64,000 bases of DNA from Yoonia vestfoldensis SKA53. Lineage in GTDB: Bacteria; Pseudomonadota; Alphaproteobacteria; Rhodobacterales; Rhodobacteraceae. The stretch spans positions 2,276,443 through 2,340,442 of the forward strand of contig NZ_CH672414.1 of NCBI RefSeq assembly GCF_000152785.1, given 5' to 3'. Positions 56,638 to 64,000 of the stretch are shown piece after piece. The notes under the pieces are model-generated. The model searched no databases. It saw only the letters and a list, made by a program, of their open reading frames with translations, and was not told where the DNA came from. The position numbers and the translations under genes were made by a program. The first letter of the stretch is position 1. Every line of letters starts with the position of its first letter.

Positions 56638-58299
56638 TCAAAGTTTATTAACGGCTGCATCGCCGATATTATCAACTCCCCGTTCTGCCAGCAGATTACT
56701 CAGCCAGTCAGGGTCCATTTCTGGCACCGACGACAGCAATAGATCGGTGTAGGCGTGGTGCGGCGGGCGGAACATCTCGGCCTTGGGGCCTTGTTCCACG
56801 ACATGCCCGTCTTTCATCACGACGACTTCGTCCGCGATGGCCCGCACCGTCGCCAGATCATGCGTGATGAACATGTAAGACAGGGACAATTCATCCTGTA
56901 ACCTGGCCAAAAGACGCAATATTCCTTCAGCGACAAGTTGATCCAGCGCTGATGTCACCTCGTCACAGATGATGAAACGCGGTTCGGCGGCCAGCGCACG
57001 CGCGATCCCGATGCGCTGTTTCTGCCCGCCCGACAATTCGGACGGCAGGCGATTATAATATTCCGCAGGGTCCAGTTCGATCTGGTTCAGCAAGGCATCG
57101 ACGCGCTGGCGTTTCGCCTTGCCAGTCAGGCCGAGGTAGAATTGCACCGGCCGCGCGATGATCTGGCCCACGCTCATCCGCGGGTTCAGCGCGGTATCGG
57201 CCATCTGATAGATCATCTGGATCTGGCGCAGCTGGTCCTTGCTACGCTTGCGGTAATCGGGGGGCAGGGGCGCACCATCAAACAGGATTTGCCCGGCTAT
57301 GGGTGGCAGCAACCCAGTGATACAACGCGCCGTGGTGGATTTGCCCGATCCGCTTTCGCCAACCACAGCCACGGTGCGGCCTGCGTGGATGTCGAAACTG
57401 ACATCATGCAAGACCTTTTCCTTGCCGTAAGCAGCATCGACATTCTGCACAGTGACCAAGGGCACGGTGCCTTTTTGCACGGCGGGTTTGGCTGGGCGTT
57501 CAAAGCTGCGCACAGCCCACAGCGATTTGGTGTAATCCTGTACCGGTGCAGTCAGCATGGTGCGGGTATCGGCGGTCTCGACCTCTTCACCGCGCAGCAG
57601 CACCTTGATCCGGTCTGCCATCTGCGCCACGACCGCCAGATCATGGGTGATATAGATCGCGGCGGTGTTGTATTGCGCGACGATGTCACGAATGGCCGAC
57701 AGCACCTCGATCTGGGTGGTGACATCAAGGGCGGTCGTCGGTTCGTCAAAGATGATCAGGTCGGGACGGCAGGACATGGCCATCGCTGTCATCGCGCGCT
57801 GCAACTGGCCGCCCGATACCTGGTGCGGATAGCGGAACCCGATTTCTTCGGGGTTGGGCAGGCGCAGCTTGCGATACAGCGCGATCCCATCCTCGGCGCT
57901 GTCCTTGCGTCCGGCGATGCCGTGCTGCACCGGCGCTTCGACATGCTGGTCGATCAGGCGGTGGGCGGGGTTGAAACTGGCCGCTGCCGATTGCGCGACA
58001 TAGGCGATCCGCTTGCCCAGCAGGTCACGCTTGACCGCAGCCGAGGCTGTCAGCAGGTCGATCCCGTCGAATTCCACACTGCCACCGCTGATCCGCACGC
58101 CGTCACGGGTATAGCCCATCGCGGCCAGCCCCAGCGTGGATTTGCCCGCACCGGATTCGCCGATCAGCCCCAGCACCTGCCCGCGTTGCAGGGTCAGGTT
58201 CACACCCTTGATGATGGGCAGCCATGTTTCATCGCTGCGGCCGTCGATGCGGATATCGCGGATCTTGACCAGTGGCGTTGTGTCGGGGGCTTGCGTCAT
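56638..58299 (-). CDS. Peptide ABC transporter ATPase, two fused domains (DppD-DppF type)
   Basis: A 553-residue protein with two complete ATPase domains. First: Walker [18 protein letters not shown], signature [15 protein letters not shown], Walker [15 protein letters not shown]. Second (from ~280): [44 protein letters not shown]. The fusion replaces separate DppD and DppF subunits. Its start is one base after the permease stop region. Confidence 0.95.
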   Translation of the reverse strand: MTQAPDTTPLVKIRDIRIDGRSDETWLPIIKGVNLTLQRGQVLGLIGESGAGKSTLGLAAMGYTRDGVRISGGSVEFDGIDLLTASAAVKRDLLGKRIAYVAQSAAASFNPAHRLIDQHVEAPVQHGIAGRKDSAEDGIALYRKLRLPNPEEIGFRYPHQVSGGQLQRAMTAMAMSCRPDLIIFDEPTTALDVTTQIEVLSAIRDIVAQYNTAAIYITHDLAVVAQMADRIKVLLRGEEVETADTRTMLTAPVQDYTKSLWAVRSFERPAKPAVQKGTVPLVTVQNVDAAYGKEKVLHDVSFDIHAGRTVAVVGESGSGKSTTARCITGLLPPIAGQILFDGAPLPPDYRKRSKDQLRQIQMIYQMADTALNPRMSVGQIIARPVQFYLGLTGKAKRQRVDALLNQIELDPAEYYNRLPSELSGGQKQRIGIARALAAEPRFIICDEVTSALDQLVAEGILRLLARLQDELSLSYMFITHDLATVRAIADEVVVMKDGHVVEQGPKAEMFRPPHHAYTDLLLSSVPEMDPDWLSNLLAERGVDNIGDAAVNKL

Positions 58300-58300
58300 G

Positions 58301-59497
58301 TCAGTCCTTCAACCCCGAAGACCGGTGCAGCATCCAATCCACCACGAAATTGACCGCAACGGCCAGCAAGGCAATCGCGCCCGCGGCCAGCAGGGGCGGC
58401 GTTGCCACCATCGGCGCGAATTGTGCAAAATTCACGAAACCGCCCAGATCGCGCACCATTGTCCCCCAATCGGCCAAGGGCGGTTGGATACCCACGCCAA
58501 GAAACGACAGTGACGCGATGGTCAGGAACACAAAACAGAACCGCAGCCCGAATTCCGCCAGCAAAGGAGCTGTCGCATTGGGCAGGATTTCCTTGAACAT
58601 CAGATAGCCCATGCCTTCGCCACGCAGCTTGGCCGCCTCGATGTAATCCATCACGACAATGCTTTGCCCCACAGCGCGGGACAACCGGTAGACGCGGGTG
58701 CTGTCGATCACCGCGATGATCAGGATCATGAAATAGGTCTGCGGGATACCCAGCCGCGGCGCCCAGACGCTGGCGATGGTCATCAAAAGCAGCGCAAAGA
58801 TCAGCGACGGGATTGCCATCAGCACATCGACGATCCGCGACAACAGTTGGTCCAGCCAGCCACCCAGCGTCGCCGCCAGAAACCCCATACTGCCCCCCAA
58901 CATAAAGGCGATAACGGTTGTGGCAAAAGCAATACCCACCGTGTTCTGCGCGCCATAGATCAACCGGCTCAGGATATCGCGGCCGATCTGGTCGGTACCA
59001 AGCGGGAAATCGGGGTTGCCGCCCAGCGCGATATCGCCCCCCGGCATGATATTGGCAGCCACGCCACGAATGATTTCGGCCTGACCGTAAGGGGCAAGGA
59101 AGGATGCGAAAACAGCCACAAAAACATAGATCAGGATCATCATGATCCCGAAGGACGCGGTCAGCGGCATGGACCGGAACAGCCGCTTGGTTCCTTTGGT
59201 CCCGACATTGCGCCCCAACAGCCGGAACAGCCATGCGCCAATGGCAAAGACGACAAACCCTTCGACCGCGATGCGCAGGAAAAAGAACTTGTTGGCAACC
59301 GCCGGATCAGGACTGCGGCCCTGCATATAGGCCCAAACCAGCCAAGCCAGTGCGGCGACCGCAAAGATATAGCCATAGGCCACACCAAAGGTCATATCGC
59401 GAAAATAGGGCGCGCGCCCGGTCGCGGCCTGCCCCGCGAGCCGAAAGCCCCACGCGAGGGCTGCAAAACTCACCAATGCAGCGGCGAACCAGATCAT
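58301..59497 (-). CDS. Peptide ABC transporter permease, DppC type with extra N-terminal helices
   Basis: A 398-residue permease, about 100 residues longer than usual DppC. Residues 1-~115 contain about three additional hydrophobic segments (e.g. FGVAYGYIFAVAALAWLVWA). The normal DppC part starts near SMPLTASFGIMMILIYVFVA; the binding-protein-dependent transport motif is EAAKLRGEGMGYLMFKEI. The start overlaps the upstream permease stop by four bases. Whether the extension is functional is unknown. Confidence 0.92.
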   Translation of the reverse strand: MIWFAAALVSFAALAWGFRLAGQAATGRAPYFRDMTFGVAYGYIFAVAALAWLVWAYMQGRSPDPAVANKFFFLRIAVEGFVVFAIGAWLFRLLGRNVGTKGTKRLFRSMPLTASFGIMMILIYVFVAVFASFLAPYGQAEIIRGVAANIMPGGDIALGGNPDFPLGTDQIGRDILSRLIYGAQNTVGIAFATTVIAFMLGGSMGFLAATLGGWLDQLLSRIVDVLMAIPSLIFALLLMTIASVWAPRLGIPQTYFMILIIAVIDSTRVYRLSRAVGQSIVVMDYIEAAKLRGEGMGYLMFKEILPNATAPLLAEFGLRFCFVFLTIASLSFLGVGIQPPLADWGTMVRDLGGFVNFAQFAPMVATPPLLAAGAIALLAVAVNFVVDWMLHRSSGLKD

Positions 59498-60486
59498 TTC
59501 GGATGCCTCAGCCGTGGATTGGACAGGATCGACATAATATCCGCCGTCAGGTTCAGCAGGATATAGGCAGCTGCAAATATCAGGCAGCAGGCCTGCACGA
59601 CGGGAATGTCGCGGAATTTCACGCTATCCACAAATAATTGCCCGATGCCGGGATAGACGAACACCACCTCCACCACCACCACACCTGTGATCAGATAGGC
59701 AAGGTTGATCGCCACGACGTTGATGATCGGCGCCAGCGCATTGGGTAGCGCATGATGCACGATCACGCGCAGTGGCGACATACCCTTGAGCCGCGCCATT
59801 TCAATATAGGGCGAGGACAACAGGTTGATGATCGCCGCGCGCGTCATCCGCATCATATGCGCCGTGACAACCAGCGTCAGAGTGAGCGCAGGCAGCAACG
59901 TCTTTTCCAGCCTGTCGCTGAACGCCATATCCGCAAAGATATTGGACACCGATGGCAGGATCGGGTTCAGCACGGCCAGAAACAGGATCAGCACATAGGC
60001 CAGAAAAAACTCGGGGCTGGAAATCGACGACAGGGTGAAGATGTTCGTCGCGCGGTCAAAAATCGAATTGCGATATAATGCGGCCAGCACCCCCAGCACC
60101 AGCGCGAAAGGTACGGCAATCGCAGCGCTGACGGCGGCAAGAAACATGGTATTGGCGAAACGTGGCGCGATCTGTTGCGCGACGCTGCCAGCACCGGAAT
60201 CGGACCCGGTAAAATTGGCAAAGCTCGCCTGCGCAAAGCTGGAACCGAAATCACCCTGCAACGCCCCACCAAGCCAGCTGAAATACCGCGCGACCATCGG
60301 CTGATCCAGACCCAGATCACGGCGGATCGCAGCAACCGATTCCGGTGTCGCACCCTGACCCAGAATGGATTGCGCAAAATCGCCGGGTAGCAGATTGACC
60401 GCGACAAAGATCACAACCGATACGACCAGTAGCGTCAAAAAGCCAAGTGCGAGCCGTTGCAGAATAATCGTCAGGACATTGCCCAA
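59494..60486 (-). CDS. Peptide ABC transporter permease, DppB type
   Basis: A ~330-residue permease with about six helices, starting near IILQRLALGFLTLLVVSVVI. The transport motif is MARLKGMSPLRVIVHHALPN. No ATG is available; a TTG at 60486 (with GGGGAA upstream) is the likeliest start, and a TTG at 60534 gives an alternative 346-residue form. It precedes the DppC-type gene with a four-base overlap. Start confidence is low, identity high. Confidence 0.9.
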   Translation of the reverse strand: MGNVLTIILQRLALGFLTLLVVSVVIFVAVNLLPGDFAQSILGQGATPESVAAIRRDLGLDQPMVARYFSWLGGALQGDFGSSFAQASFANFTGSDSGAGSVAQQIAPRFANTMFLAAVSAAIAVPFALVLGVLAALYRNSIFDRATNIFTLSSISSPEFFLAYVLILFLAVLNPILPSVSNIFADMAFSDRLEKTLLPALTLTLVVTAHMMRMTRAAIINLLSSPYIEMARLKGMSPLRVIVHHALPNALAPIINVVAINLAYLITGVVVVEVVFVYPGIGQLFVDSVKFRDIPVVQACCLIFAAAYILLNLTADIMSILSNPRLRHPK

Positions 60487-60544
60487 ACCAGTCGTTCCCC
60501 ATTTACTAGGAGAGACTTTAACGGCTGCACACAATCTGTAAAGA

Positions 60545-61540
60545 TCAAAGGCCTAGGTTGACCCGCTGTGTGCCAAGCGCATCCATGCTGCGCACAAGCT
60601 CCGCACCGATGCCCGGTTCGGAAAGCGCATGCCCCGCACGTCCGATCATGACCAGCCGCGCATTTTGCCAGCCCTGCGCCAATTGATAGGCCGAAACGGG
60701 CGGACAGATCATGTCATACCGCCCCTGCACGATGATGCCGGGAATACTTGCGATCTTAGCCATTTGGGCGGGATGCAGGATTTGCTGATCGGCCGACAAA
60801 AAACCCGCATTGTGGAAATAATGATTTTCCAACCGCGCAAAGGCGCGGGCGTAATCGGCGGGGCTTTCGCCGGTCAACCCGTCGCTGTCCATCGCGGCCA
60901 ACGCATTTTCCCATGACGCCCAAGCACGGGCATAGCGGGTTTCGAGCGGCAGATCGCCGGAAAACAGCCGCCGGTGGTATGCAGCGATCAAATCGCCTTG
61001 TTCGTCCGCAGGGATCATGCCCGCAAAACGCGCCCAGAGATCAGGCCAGAATTTCCCCGCGCCACCGCCATAGAACCAATCCAGTTCCGGCTGGGTCATC
61101 AGAAAGACGCCCCGCAGGGTCAGTGCGGCAACACGCTGGGGGTGCGCCTGCGCATAGATCAGCGCCAGCGTGGCCCCCCATGACCCGCCAAAGACGATCC
61201 AGCGGTCGATGCCCAAAGTCTGCCGGATCTGTTCGATATCCGCCACCAGATGCCATGTCGTATTCGCCACGACGCTGGCATGGGGGCGCGACTTGCCACA
61301 GCCACGCTGGTCGAACAGCACGATACGGAAAATCGCTGGATCGAAATAGCGCCGCATCGCGGGGCTGCATCCGCCACCGGGGCCGCCATGCAGGACAACA
61401 ACGGGAATCCCGTCAGGGTTGCCGCATTGTTCGACATAAAGCCGATGACCATCGCCAACATCAAGCACCCGCTGATCAAAGGGATCAACGGGGGGATAAA
61501 GGTGGGCACCTTGGCGCTTTTGTCCTACGACTTTGTCCAT
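60545..61540 (-). CDS. pip: Proline iminopeptidase
   Basis: A 331-residue alpha/beta-hydrolase that removes N-terminal proline from peptides. The oxyanion loop is [15 protein letters not shown], the nucleophile elbow is [16 protein letters not shown] (Ser), with Asp in [11 protein letters not shown] and His in [11 protein letters not shown]. The start at 61540 has AGGA upstream; an ATG two codons earlier is possible. It lies upstream of the peptide transporter genes on the same strand, ~58 bases from the first permease, so peptide uptake and cleavage may be co-expressed. Confidence 0.95.
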   Translation of the reverse strand: MDKVVGQKRQGAHLYPPVDPFDQRVLDVGDGHRLYVEQCGNPDGIPVVVLHGGPGGGCSPAMRRYFDPAIFRIVLFDQRGCGKSRPHASVVANTTWHLVADIEQIRQTLGIDRWIVFGGSWGATLALIYAQAHPQRVAALTLRGVFLMTQPELDWFYGGGAGKFWPDLWARFAGMIPADEQGDLIAAYHRRLFSGDLPLETRYARAWASWENALAAMDSDGLTGESPADYARAFARLENHYFHNAGFLSADQQILHPAQMAKIASIPGIIVQGRYDMICPPVSAYQLAQGWQNARLVMIGRAGHALSEPGIGAELVRSMDALGTQRVNLGL

Positions 61541-61604
61541 AGGCATCCTATATCGCGGAATGAAACAAGAAACCATGACCGCCGTAAGCACCGGAGCCAA
61601 GAAA

Positions 61605-62345
61605 ATGTCCCCAACCAACACAGTCGACCCGTCCGAAATCGCCAAGTTCGAGGCGATGGCCGCCGAATGGTGGGACTTGAACGGCAAGTTCAAGCCGCTG
61701 CACATGATGAACCCCGTCCGGCTTGATTACATCACGCGCCAGATTGCCGCAGAGTTCGGACGCGATTTGCAGGGGCCTGCGCCTTTTGCGGGGCTACGGT
61801 TGCTGGACATCGGCTGTGGCGGCGGGTTGCTATGTGAACCGATGGCGCGGCTGGGGGCTGTGGTCGTGGGGGCTGATGCCGCCGCGCGCAACATTCCGGT
61901 CGCACAGGTCCATGCCGCGCAATCGGGGCTGGAGATCGACTATCGCCATTCCACCGCAGAGGCACTGGCAGAGGCTGGTGAACAATTCGACGTCGTGTTG
62001 AACATGGAAGTCGTGGAACATGTGGCCGATCCGCTTGGCTATCTGACGGCCTGTCAGCAATTGCTGAAACCGGGCGGTTTGCACATCTGCTCAACCATCA
62101 ACCGCAACCCCAAGTCATTCGCCATGGCGATTGTCGGAGCAGAATGGGTGATGCGCTGGTTGCCAAAAGGCACGCATGAATGGGCGAAGTTCATCACGCC
62201 GGATGAATTGTTCGCGCTGCTGGAAAAGGCCGGGTTGGTGCCGGTGGATCGCAAGGGATTCGTGTTCAACCCGCTACGGTTCAGTTGGGCGATCAGTGAT
62301 CGTGACCTGTCGGTGAATTACGTCACCGCTGCGACCAAGGGCTGA
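61605..62345 (+). CDS. ubiG: Ubiquinone biosynthesis O-methyltransferase UbiG
   Basis: UbiG (246 aa from this start) carries out both O-methylations in ubiquinone synthesis using S-adenosylmethionine. The ATG at 61605 has GGAG eight bases upstream and gives the family length; earlier ATGs at 61560 and 61575 are alternatives. Motifs: [39 protein letters not shown] (SAM site) and [14 protein letters not shown]. It is divergent from pip. Confidence 0.96.
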   Translation: MSPTNTVDPSEIAKFEAMAAEWWDLNGKFKPLHMMNPVRLDYITRQIAAEFGRDLQGPAPFAGLRLLDIGCGGGLLCEPMARLGAVVVGADAAARNIPVAQVHAAQSGLEIDYRHSTAEALAEAGEQFDVVLNMEVVEHVADPLGYLTACQQLLKPGGLHICSTINRNPKSFAMAIVGAEWVMRWLPKGTHEWAKFITPDELFALLEKAGLVPVDRKGFVFNPLRFSWAISDRDLSVNYVTAATKG

Positions 62346-62362
62346 GGTGGGTTCCAAAGAAC

Positions 62363-62407
62363 TTTGATGCCTCCGGCGGGGATATTTGGGCTCGGAAGAT
62401 GGGGAGG
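62363..62407. repeat. Probable Rhodobacteraceae intergenic repeat (GCCTCCGGCGGGG element)
   Basis: The segment TTTGATGCCTCCGGCGGGGA continuing into TATTTGGGCTCGGAAGATGG lies between the converging ubiG and marR genes. From memory, this GCCTCCGGCGGGG-TATTTGG type of sequence recurs at gene 3' ends in many Rhodobacteraceae genomes. Only one copy is visible in the window, so repetition itself cannot be shown here. Confidence 0.5.
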
Positions 62408-62851
62408 CTAGTCGATCTGGCCAAGTTTGAGCCGCATTTCACGCAGCACCGGCAGGGCGATGCGGACCTTTTCCTCGCCCACTTTAGCCACCGCTTCGGC
62501 AATGACGGGGGCGATGGCGGCGATGGCGGCGTCGCGGGCGGACAGGCCCGCTGGGCTGATCGACACCATCTTGCGGCGCGCATCGTCCCAGTCGGGGCGG
62601 ATATGCACCCAGCCTGCCCATTCCAGTTTGTGCAGCGTGTTCGTCATCGCACCCCGCGTCAGATGGAACGTCTTGGCCAGCTGCGCGGGCGAGCGTTCGG
62701 CCCCCGCGTGCGCCAGATGGTTCAGCACGGAGAAATGCGATAATTCCATGCCCTTGGGCAGCACCTTAGCCACAGAGGCGCGCGCCAGCTGATCCACGAC
62801 GAGGATTTCGCTGAACAAGGAAACGGCAAGGCTGGTGGCACTATCGGGCAT
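62408..62851 (-). CDS. MarR family transcriptional regulator
   Basis: A 147-residue winged-helix regulator. The DNA-binding region reads SPAQLAKTFHLTRGAMTNTL, HKLEWAGWVHIRPDWDDARR and MVSISPAGLSARDAAIAAI, typical for MarR. Its ATG overlaps the nitrilase stop by one base, so it is the last gene of a comF-grxC-nitrilase-marR operon. Ligand and targets are unknown. Confidence 0.93.
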   Translation of the reverse strand: MPDSATSLAVSLFSEILVVDQLARASVAKVLPKGMELSHFSVLNHLAHAGAERSPAQLAKTFHLTRGAMTNTLHKLEWAGWVHIRPDWDDARRKMVSISPAGLSARDAAIAAIAPVIAEAVAKVGEEKVRIALPVLREMRLKLGQID

Positions 62852-63681
62852 CAGGGACTTTCGAAAGGGCGGTCATGGGTCAGCGCCGGAATGCGCTGCC
62901 GTGATTGTGCCACTTGCACAAGGTCAAGATCAAGAATGGCTATGCCAGTTTCTAGCTCCATATCCACCAGAACCTCGCCCCAGGGCGAAATCGCCATGCT
63001 GTGCCCATAGGTCTGGCGCGGCTTGCCGTGGCGGATCGGATGGCTGCCTGTCTGCGCGGCGGCCAGCACATAGCAGCCGGTTTCGATGGCCCGTGCGCGC
63101 AGCAGAGGTTCCCAATGCGCAGCCCCCGTGACGGGTGAAAAGGCGGCAGGCACCAACAAGATGTCGGCCCCCGCCTGTGCAAGCGCGCGGTGCAGATAGG
63201 CAAAACGGATGTCATAGCAGATCGTCAGGCCGATCCGTGCGAAGGGCGTTTGCGCCACTACCGCCCGATCACCGGGCCGGAACCCCGCCGATTCGCGAAA
63301 TGTTTCCGTGGCCGAGACATCCACATCGAACATGTGGATCTTGTCATAGCGCGCCACAATCCTCCCGTCCGGCCCGATCAGGAAGGACCGGTTGGCAAAC
63401 CTTGTGTCGTCACCTTGCGTCTTGAGCGCCAGTGACCCGATCGACAGCCAGATACCCAATTCACGCGCAGTGCTGCGCAATCCGGCCAGCGTGATGTCGT
63501 CAGCTTCGGGTTGCAGGACGGCGCGCTGGTGCGCCCGGTCCTGCGAGACGCAATTCGTGACCTCGGGCGTCAGCACGAACCCCGCACCCTGCGCCGCCGC
63601 CTGTGCGATGAGGTCACGCGTCGCAGCCAGATTGGCGACCGGATCATCGCCAGAACACAGCTGGACCAGTCCTGCCTTCAT
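62851..63681 (-). CDS. Carbon-nitrogen hydrolase (nitrilase superfamily, Nit/omega-amidase-like)
   Basis: A 276-residue amidase with the Glu-Lys-Cys triad in FVLTPEVTNCV (E), ARYDKIHMFDVDV (K) and IGLTICYDIRFAYLH (C). The combination KIHMFDVDV and CYDIRF resembles the Nit1/Nit2 subgroup, which acts on deaminated glutathione or omega-amides. Linkage with glutaredoxin fits the glutathione idea. It overlaps the grxC stop by four bases. Substrate not proven. Confidence 0.92.
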   Translation of the reverse strand: MKAGLVQLCSGDDPVANLAATRDLIAQAAAQGAGFVLTPEVTNCVSQDRAHQRAVLQPEADDITLAGLRSTARELGIWLSIGSLALKTQGDDTRFANRSFLIGPDGRIVARYDKIHMFDVDVSATETFRESAGFRPGDRAVVAQTPFARIGLTICYDIRFAYLHRALAQAGADILLVPAAFSPVTGAAHWEPLLRARAIETGCYVLAAAQTGSHPIRHGKPRQTYGHSMAISPWGEVLVDMELETGIAILDLDLVQVAQSRQRIPALTHDRPFESP

Positions 63682-63935
63682 GCCGACAGCAAGCCATCAA
63701 GCTTGCCTTGCCGGTCCAGCGCCATCAGGTCATCGCAGCCGCCGATATGTTTACCGCCGATGAAGATTTGCGGCACCGTGCTGCCGCCTTTGGCGCGCTG
63801 TATCATCTCGGCGCGTTTTTCGGGCTGGGCGGTGATGTTCACCTCGGTGAAACTGACACCCTTGGCGGTCAGCACCCGTTTGGCCATGTGGCAAAAGCCG
63901 CAGGTGGGTTTGGTGTAGATTTCGATGGTCTGCAT
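63678..63935 (-). CDS. grxC: Glutaredoxin 3 (GrxC)
   Basis: An 85-residue class I glutaredoxin reducing disulfides with glutathione. The active site is KPTCGFCHMAKR, a CGFC variant rather than the usual CPYC; the glutathione-binding TVPQIFIGGKHIGGCDDL is standard. A strong AAGGAG precedes the ATG. It is followed by the nitrilase and preceded by the end of a ComF-like gene. Confidence 0.96.
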   Translation of the reverse strand: MQTIEIYTKPTCGFCHMAKRVLTAKGVSFTEVNITAQPEKRAEMIQRAKGGSTVPQIFIGGKHIGGCDDLMALDRQGKLDGLLSA

Positions 63936-63967
63936 GACAGCTCTCCTTTGGCTGTGTCATGTGTGAC

Positions 63968-64000
63968 TTAGGCATCCTTGACGACGCGTGCCAGTGTTAT
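63968..64000 (-). CDS. C-terminal end of a ComF-like phosphoribosyltransferase gene
   Basis: Only the last ten codons and the stop are visible (ITLARVVKDA). The TLARVVK ending and the place directly upstream of grxC suggest a ComF family protein, as is common in Rhodobacteraceae. The evidence is thin. Confidence 0.45.
   Translation of the reverse strand: MTLARVVKDA

Overview
The window reads as a chromosomal segment from an alphaproteobacterium of the family Rhodobacteraceae (roseobacter-like). Support for this: the hemD / Mic60-like / hemY block; the rnd-kdsD-lptC-lptA-lptB-hpf-ptsN order; a YlxR/L7Ae-like fusion in the nusA-infB operon; and a GCCTCCGGCGGGG-type intergenic repeat that I associate with this family. 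Genus-level placement is not possible by eye. Coding density is high and most genes are housekeeping.

Layout. 1-12.9 kb: a flagellar block. flgBCDEFGHI runs on the minus strand (flgI leaves the window). Divergently there are two uncharacterised genes and the filament cap gene fliD. A near-consensus sigma-54 promoter precedes flgB, and a second overlapping match faces the other way. FlgE is about 1778 residues, roughly four times the usual hook protein, and carries two classes of tandem internal repeats. 13.0-16.6 kb: tRNA-Thr(CGT), then hemY, a mitofilin-like gene and hemD. 16.6-19.4 kb: tsaD-gpsA-yciI-EVE. 19.7-23.6 kb: ahcY, an HD phosphohydrolase and a GGDEF-EAL protein. 23.6-28.4 kb: RNase D, Kdo precursor isomerase, the LPS transport genes lptC/lptA/lptB, hibernation factor and PtsN, with no rpoN between lptB and hpf.

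28.4-37.1 kb: a probable surface-glycan operon on the minus strand, cysQ-kdsB-galU-GT2-GT2-GT14-sulfotransferase, with a divergent ABC-2 polysaccharide-export permease. It combines nucleotide-sugar supply, three glycosyltransferases, a PAPS-type sulfotransferase and the PAP phosphatase that would remove the sulfotransferase by-product. I read it as a candidate sulfated glycan pathway. 37.2-39.8 kb: a secreted unknown protein and a PstS-like/OmpA fusion. 40-44 kb: dnaK-dnaJ-radC; the radC start codon lies in the loop of a perfect 11-bp hairpin. 44-49.5 kb: secA, a periplasmic parvulin, argJ, mutT.

49.5-54.9 kb: rimP-nusA-ylxR-infB, with an intrinsic terminator inside the leader just before rimP (possible attenuator). 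55-61.5 kb: proline iminopeptidase followed by a complete peptide ABC transporter (two permeases, a fused double ATPase, a Tat-exported binding protein). 61.6-64 kb: ubiG, a MarR regulator, a nitrilase, a glutaredoxin and the last codons of a ComF-like gene.

I saw no insertion sequence, prophage, CRISPR array or defence island. The most unusual features are the giant repeat-bearing hook protein, the overlapping divergent sigma-54 promoters and the glycan/sulfotransferase operon.
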